From Coprinus comatus (lineage: Eukaryota; Basidiomycota; Agaricomycetes; Agaricales; Agaricaceae): a stretch of DNA of 64,000 bases. The stretch covers positions 228,818 to 292,817 of the forward strand of contig JAWPGT010000031.1 of the NCBI GenBank assembly GCA_034638255.1, written 5' to 3'. Each line of letters starts with the position of its first letter. Positions within the stretch are counted from its first letter, which is position 1. A program made the position numbers and the translations under genes. This document shows, piece after piece, positions 60,109 to 64,000 of this stretch. The notes beneath the pieces are model-generated. The model was not told where the DNA came from. It did not search any database and worked only from the letters and a program-made list of their open reading frames with translations.

Positions 60109-61677
60109 GTAACCTCCGTGTTGAATTCAACATTCAACGTGGGAATTATATTCCAATCAACTCGTGATTAATGAGTTCGGTGTGAGAGAATAACAGGAGT
60201 GATAGAGTGGAATCAGGTCGAAAAGTCTAGATGTATCTTCAAAAGCATCATTTTTTATTGCTAACTTGAGGATGAGCAAGATGACAGAGTTCTGGTACGG
60301 TTCGTGCAGTCATCACAATTCATAATTAATAGTTTTATGCGTCACTCAGTGTTTAGTACTTACCCCTATACCTGAGGGTTAGGTTCTAGTACGACAACAA
60401 AGCAAGTTTATTATTACACGCGAGAGTGGTAGTGACGGACAAACAGCTATAACAGGTTCAGTGTGGGGTAACGTGTGGGTGTGTGAGTGTACGAATAGTG
60501 CAAGCCAAAACCACAAAAAAAACGAATTACGAACTTCATTATCTTTCTCTGGTCCTCGCAAAGCGTAAAGCGTGTGACCGCAACAAACCGATCAGATCAA
60601 TCACTCAAACACGTGACTGAATCTCTTATAAACCCCAATCCAAAATTTTCGTTTCTTTGATTCTTCCAGTTTCAAAAACGCCAATGATGATAACCACAGG
60701 TGCAAAGAGCTGATTTGTGTTGTTGTGTCTCATGTTTTATATGCTTCACTGTATATATTACGTGGTTGACTTGCAATAACCACTGATCTCGTCCGTTCGG
60801 CACCAACCTTACCTTGTTATACTTAAAGGGACGGGCTTAAAACTATCTGATGGCGTCTTCAATTTTTTCTTATATCTTATGTTGATCGGTTACCGCCTGT
60901 CTCTATGCTGTGTCATGTATTGCGCAATGTCAATGATAACTTCTTTTTATTTGAAAATCATATCATGTGGATGAATTGAGGCCCAACTTCAGGCTTGCGG
61001 TGTTAAGAGGATGTCGATGATGATACAGATAATGCATTCGCCTGCACTATGTAATGTATGTCAAGTATGAATTAGTCTCGGTTTGATCTGGCTTAGTGGG
61101 TCCAGGTGGTTCCCCTGCCCATTCGTTTGTCGAGGTATCAGCTAGAAGTTTTACCATTGACATTTGTTTACTACTCCTTTACGTTCTCCTGCCTACACGC
61201 GTATGATAGAAGCATCATGGCGTCATCAATGGTAGGTTCTCCAAGTGGGTTTAGAAGACTCGGTTGGAAGATATGTCATTTTCGCTCCGTTTTTCGCACG
61301 TTTTTCGCATTAAGATCCGAAATTTGTCGTTATTCGCCTTAAATGTGTGGATCTAGGTGTTAATCACAATGTACTATTAAATTGATTCAAACAAACGGGA
61401 GTAAGAACAAAGGATGTAGTAGAAAAGAAAAGTAAAATCGGAAGTAAACGAAATAAAATTTTGTCGTTAAATCATCAAAAAGAATGAAATCAGGATATTC
61501 TTCAATCATACTTGTGGTATACTGGTTGTTCAATCCATGGCCACCACTCGTCATATCAAAGTCAAAAAGTTCAAAAAAAAAAAAAAGCAAAACCGATCAG
61601 AAATCGAAATTCCACATGCTACAAACTCCAAAACGTTCCCAAATCCAAAAAGGTCCAAAACACCAAGTATCCGAGCT
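60109..61677. other. intergenic
   Basis: 60115-60160 still matches the region upstream of the F-box gene at 44992-45029 (inverted). The remainder has no recognisable gene; the short plus-strand frame at 61106-61342 has no motif. Confidence 0.5.
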
Positions 61678-63014
61678 TTAAGCAGTAGTCTTCTTACCAA
61701 ATTTATCCTTCAATTTTCCCATAAATCCCTGATTCTGTTGAACAGCAGGAGTGACGGGAGGAATTTGAGAAGCGCCAGTAACTTCTTTTTCATGAGTAGC
61801 ATCAGCGGCAGCGGCAGCAGCTTCAGCTTCCTTTGCACGAGTAGCAGCTTCAAGGTTTGCAGCTTTACGATGAGCACGTGTATCTCTGAGACGTCCGAAG
61901 AAGACTGAAAGACCCCCGAGGAATAGAAGGATGAATGAGACGAAAGTTACCCAGAGACCTGTTTTTTTGGAATTTAATTTTAGGAAAGTTTATGTCAGTG
62001 ACGGAGTTCGTGGGAGTAATGTGAGACAGGAATGAATGGAAGAAATTAAAACCCGGGATTGACAGTCCGAATGATGGATTGGTGCCTTTAGCGTCATTGC
62101 ATGGCACCATAGGGTTCTTGACGGGATTGAACAATGATGAATGTAAAAAGAAAAAGGGCGTGATGTGCGGGGCGGAAAATTCTTTGTGCAGTCAAAACGG
62201 AGGACAAGGGAAAAGAAGGGGGAGCAAAATGGAAAACGGGGGAAAAGGAGAGGAATAAGACTGACCTGGAGCGGTAATAGTGCGTGCACTAACATCAAGT
62301 TTGTTGAATTGATGTTTGGCCCAAGCGAAGAGAATAATGTCGATCAACCAAGAAATAAAAGTGAGGAATGACGCAAGCCATGCTGTGATGAAAGCGACCA
62401 ATGCTACGACCGTATTTTCAGAAAGGGACAGGGTCAATGCGACTAATGAGACAGCAGTGGCTGCAATAATGGTGGTGTGTGAGAATCAATTTGAAAAAAT
62501 ATTGATAATAGGGTTATACTGACCAACAGGGTGAACGGCGAGACCGCGAGTCCAAGATGAAGAAATTGTCACTTCATTTGTGTGTTCAGGATCGGTGACA
62601 GTAACACTGTAGGCATAACCTGAAATAAAATGAGGGTGGGAAGGAAGGTAGAGAACACGAGGCAAACTTACCAGTCTTGGAACATGTGCGGTCGTCATCG
62701 CGGTTGTAGTAACAAGGTGACCTTGAAAAAATTAGCCCAAAAACGCGGTTTAATAGATGAACAGCCCGTGTACCAGATGCCAAACTATTATTAGAGCCAG
62801 TCAGCATGAAAACCAATAGAATAAAATAAAAATACAAAAAACTGACGCGTAGTTGTGTCATGACATTCTGACCGTCTTCAAGTGCGAGCTCATCGAAGTG
62901 TGTGCGGGAGATATCGAGTGCCGGGAGGTAAGGCAGAGAGATCGAGACGATAAAGTTGAGCACGAAGGCAGCAAAGATGAGTAAAGCTCCTGGGATACAG
63001 AAAAGGCGTGCCAT
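61678..63014 (-). CDS. SUR7/PalI-family plasma-membrane protein
   Basis: Exons 63014-62847, 62784-62774, 62721-62672, 62619-62524, 62460-62266 and 61958-61678 give 266 aa in phase. Four-helix layout: LFCIPGALLIFAAFVLNFIV; extracellular loop with FGIWSPCYYN (assembled through an 11-nt exon) and DRTCSKTGYAYSV; then VVALVAFITAWLASFLTFIS, WLIDIILFAWAKHQFNKL; then LWVTFVSFILLFLGGLSVFF. The cytosolic A/E/K-rich tail ends GKLKDKFGKKTTA. Members act at eisosome membrane domains or in ambient-pH signalling (PalI). Divergent from the adaptin gene with a 220-bp shared upstream region. Confidence 0.85.
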
Positions 63015-63234
63015 GGCGGTGAGAGGTAGGAGATAAGCAAAACAAAGAAGCAAATGAACCTTTTGTACTTTGGTGGAGACAAGCTAGCCCAAATCTCGAT
63101 TGTGAATTACATAAATATAATAATGGTGGCCACGTTCCGGAGAGAATTGAATATATTCGAAGCGAATTGTAGTCCGAATATTGCACGGCCAAAACGGGTA
63201 ATTGATTGATCTCCCTCTCCTGTATATTTCCTTC

Positions 63235-64000
63235 ATGAGCATACGCGGGCCGCGCAAGGGTGAAAACTACGAGCTCAGCGTCGACCTCAACAGCGAGTAC
63301 CGCGACAAACGCAAGGATGCAATCAAGCGGGTCATAGCGTCTATGACCGTCGGCAAGGGTAGCTATCACACCTAACCTGAACCCGATGGTGCGCCAATTA
63401 TGATGAATTTCCCGTTTCTTACAACTCAATTACACCAGGTTGTCTCCAACACTGTCGCAGCATTAACCGACATTCATAGCATCGCCAACAACAACAACAC
63501 ACTATCTCCGAGTGACCCAGCATTCTTCCACATCACATCCAACGTACTCAACAAACTTCTTATCGCACTCAACGAATGTTCAGAGTGGGGTCGTGTCGCA
63601 GTACTCAATGCTCTTGCTCGCTACGTAGCACAGGACGACAAAGAATCCGAACACATCTGCGAACGCGTTGTACCTCAGTTCCAACATATCAATGGAAGTG
63701 TCGTCCTAGCTGCGGTCAAAGTGATCATGATTCACATGCGCCATGTCAAGAGAGAGGAGTTGATCAAACAGTTGGTTAGAAAGATGGCTCCTCCGCTCGT
63801 TACGTTGCTTTCTTCGCCTCCTGAGGTTCAGTGGGTGGCGTTGAAGAACATCAATCTGTTACTACAGAAGAGACCCGAGATTTTGTCGAGTGAAATGAGG
63901 GTATTCTTCTGCAAATATAATGATCCGCTGTATGTCAAGGTAGAGAAATTGGATATTATGGTCAGGTTGGCTGGAGAGAATAATGTTGATGCGTTGTTGA
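63235..64000 (+). CDS. AP-complex beta-adaptin, partial at window end and apparently internally deleted
   Basis: Exon 1 (63235-63358) encodes [20 protein letters not shown] ... [10 protein letters not shown], the N-terminus of beta-adaptin. The frame resumes at 63439 with [59 protein letters not shown]-like [40 protein letters not shown] and runs off the window. In relatives about 110 residues of HEAT repeats separate these parts. The 80 bp between (63359-63438) retains only a scrap reading NPM before a GTGCGC donor. Direct splicing of exon 1 to 63439 also breaks the phase. Either a real deletion or an assembly collapse. Intact homologues form the AP-1/AP-2 clathrin adaptor large subunit. Confidence 0.8.

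Noticed and set aside
1..64000. tRNA, rRNA or other structured RNA genes
   Set aside because: None recognised on reading either strand; a covariance-model search would be needed to exclude small ones.

Overview
The window is a gene-dense stretch of a filamentous basidiomycete nuclear genome, most likely a mushroom-forming Agaricomycete. This is inferred from the many short GT-AG introns (mostly 50-80 nt), a class I hydrophobin, several members of an F-box family of the kind expanded in agarics, a HAD-type class II terpene cyclase of the kind described from polypores and Aspergillus, and ordinary fungal housekeeping genes. No prokaryotic, viral or organellar sequence was seen. Exon models were built by hand from splice consensus, reading phase and remembered family motifs; no search was run.

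Layout: 0.4-3.0 kb Hpc2/ubinuclein (+); 4.2-4.6 kb small C2H2 zinc-finger gene (-); 5.1-6.9 kb F-box protein (-); 8.9-11.0 kb secreted PA/M28-peptidase-like protein (+); 12.2-17.8 kb NST1 (-), with one abnormally long intron holding an open frame; 18.0-19.6 kb QCR2, complex III core protein 2 (-), divergent from DNA polymerase lambda (20.3-25.0 kb, +, 19 exons). Then a MITE, a HAD/class II terpene cyclase (26.1-27.7 kb, +) and a decayed partial copy of the polymerase 3' end (28.0-28.7 kb). Next come a DPBB small secreted protein (29.6-30.1 kb), a PX-domain/GH18 chitinase fusion (31.1-33.5 kb, +), a secreted TIM-barrel glycosidase-like protein (33.9-36.2 kb, -) and a hydrophobin (37.5-38.0 kb, +).

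The right half carries a TPR/F-box/LRR protein (38.6-42.0 kb, -), a wax-synthase-like membrane acyltransferase (42.2-43.5 kb, -), a cluster of F-box genes and a pseudogene (43.6-48.9 kb), an ISG12/6-16-like membrane protein (49.1-50.4 kb, -), a second copy of the MITE, eEF1B-gamma (51.2-52.7 kb, -), an NmrA/SDR-like protein (53.3-54.2 kb, -) and an NTF2-flavin monooxygenase fusion (54.5-56.8 kb, -). It continues with an inverted, internally deleted copy of the 45-47 kb F-box gene (57.9-59.1 kb), two abutting inverted-repeat elements (59.15-60.1 kb), a SUR7/PalI protein (61.7-63.0 kb, -) and the start of an AP-complex beta-adaptin whose N-terminal HEAT region is missing (63.2 kb to the window edge, +).

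The most interesting points are the PX-GH18 fusion (a chitinase with a phosphoinositide-binding module and no signal peptide), the drimane-type cyclase lying between polymerase lambda and a decayed piece of it, several micro-exons of 6-12 nt needed to keep protein families intact, the NST1 intron open frame, the broken beta-adaptin, and the duplicated and element-invaded F-box region.
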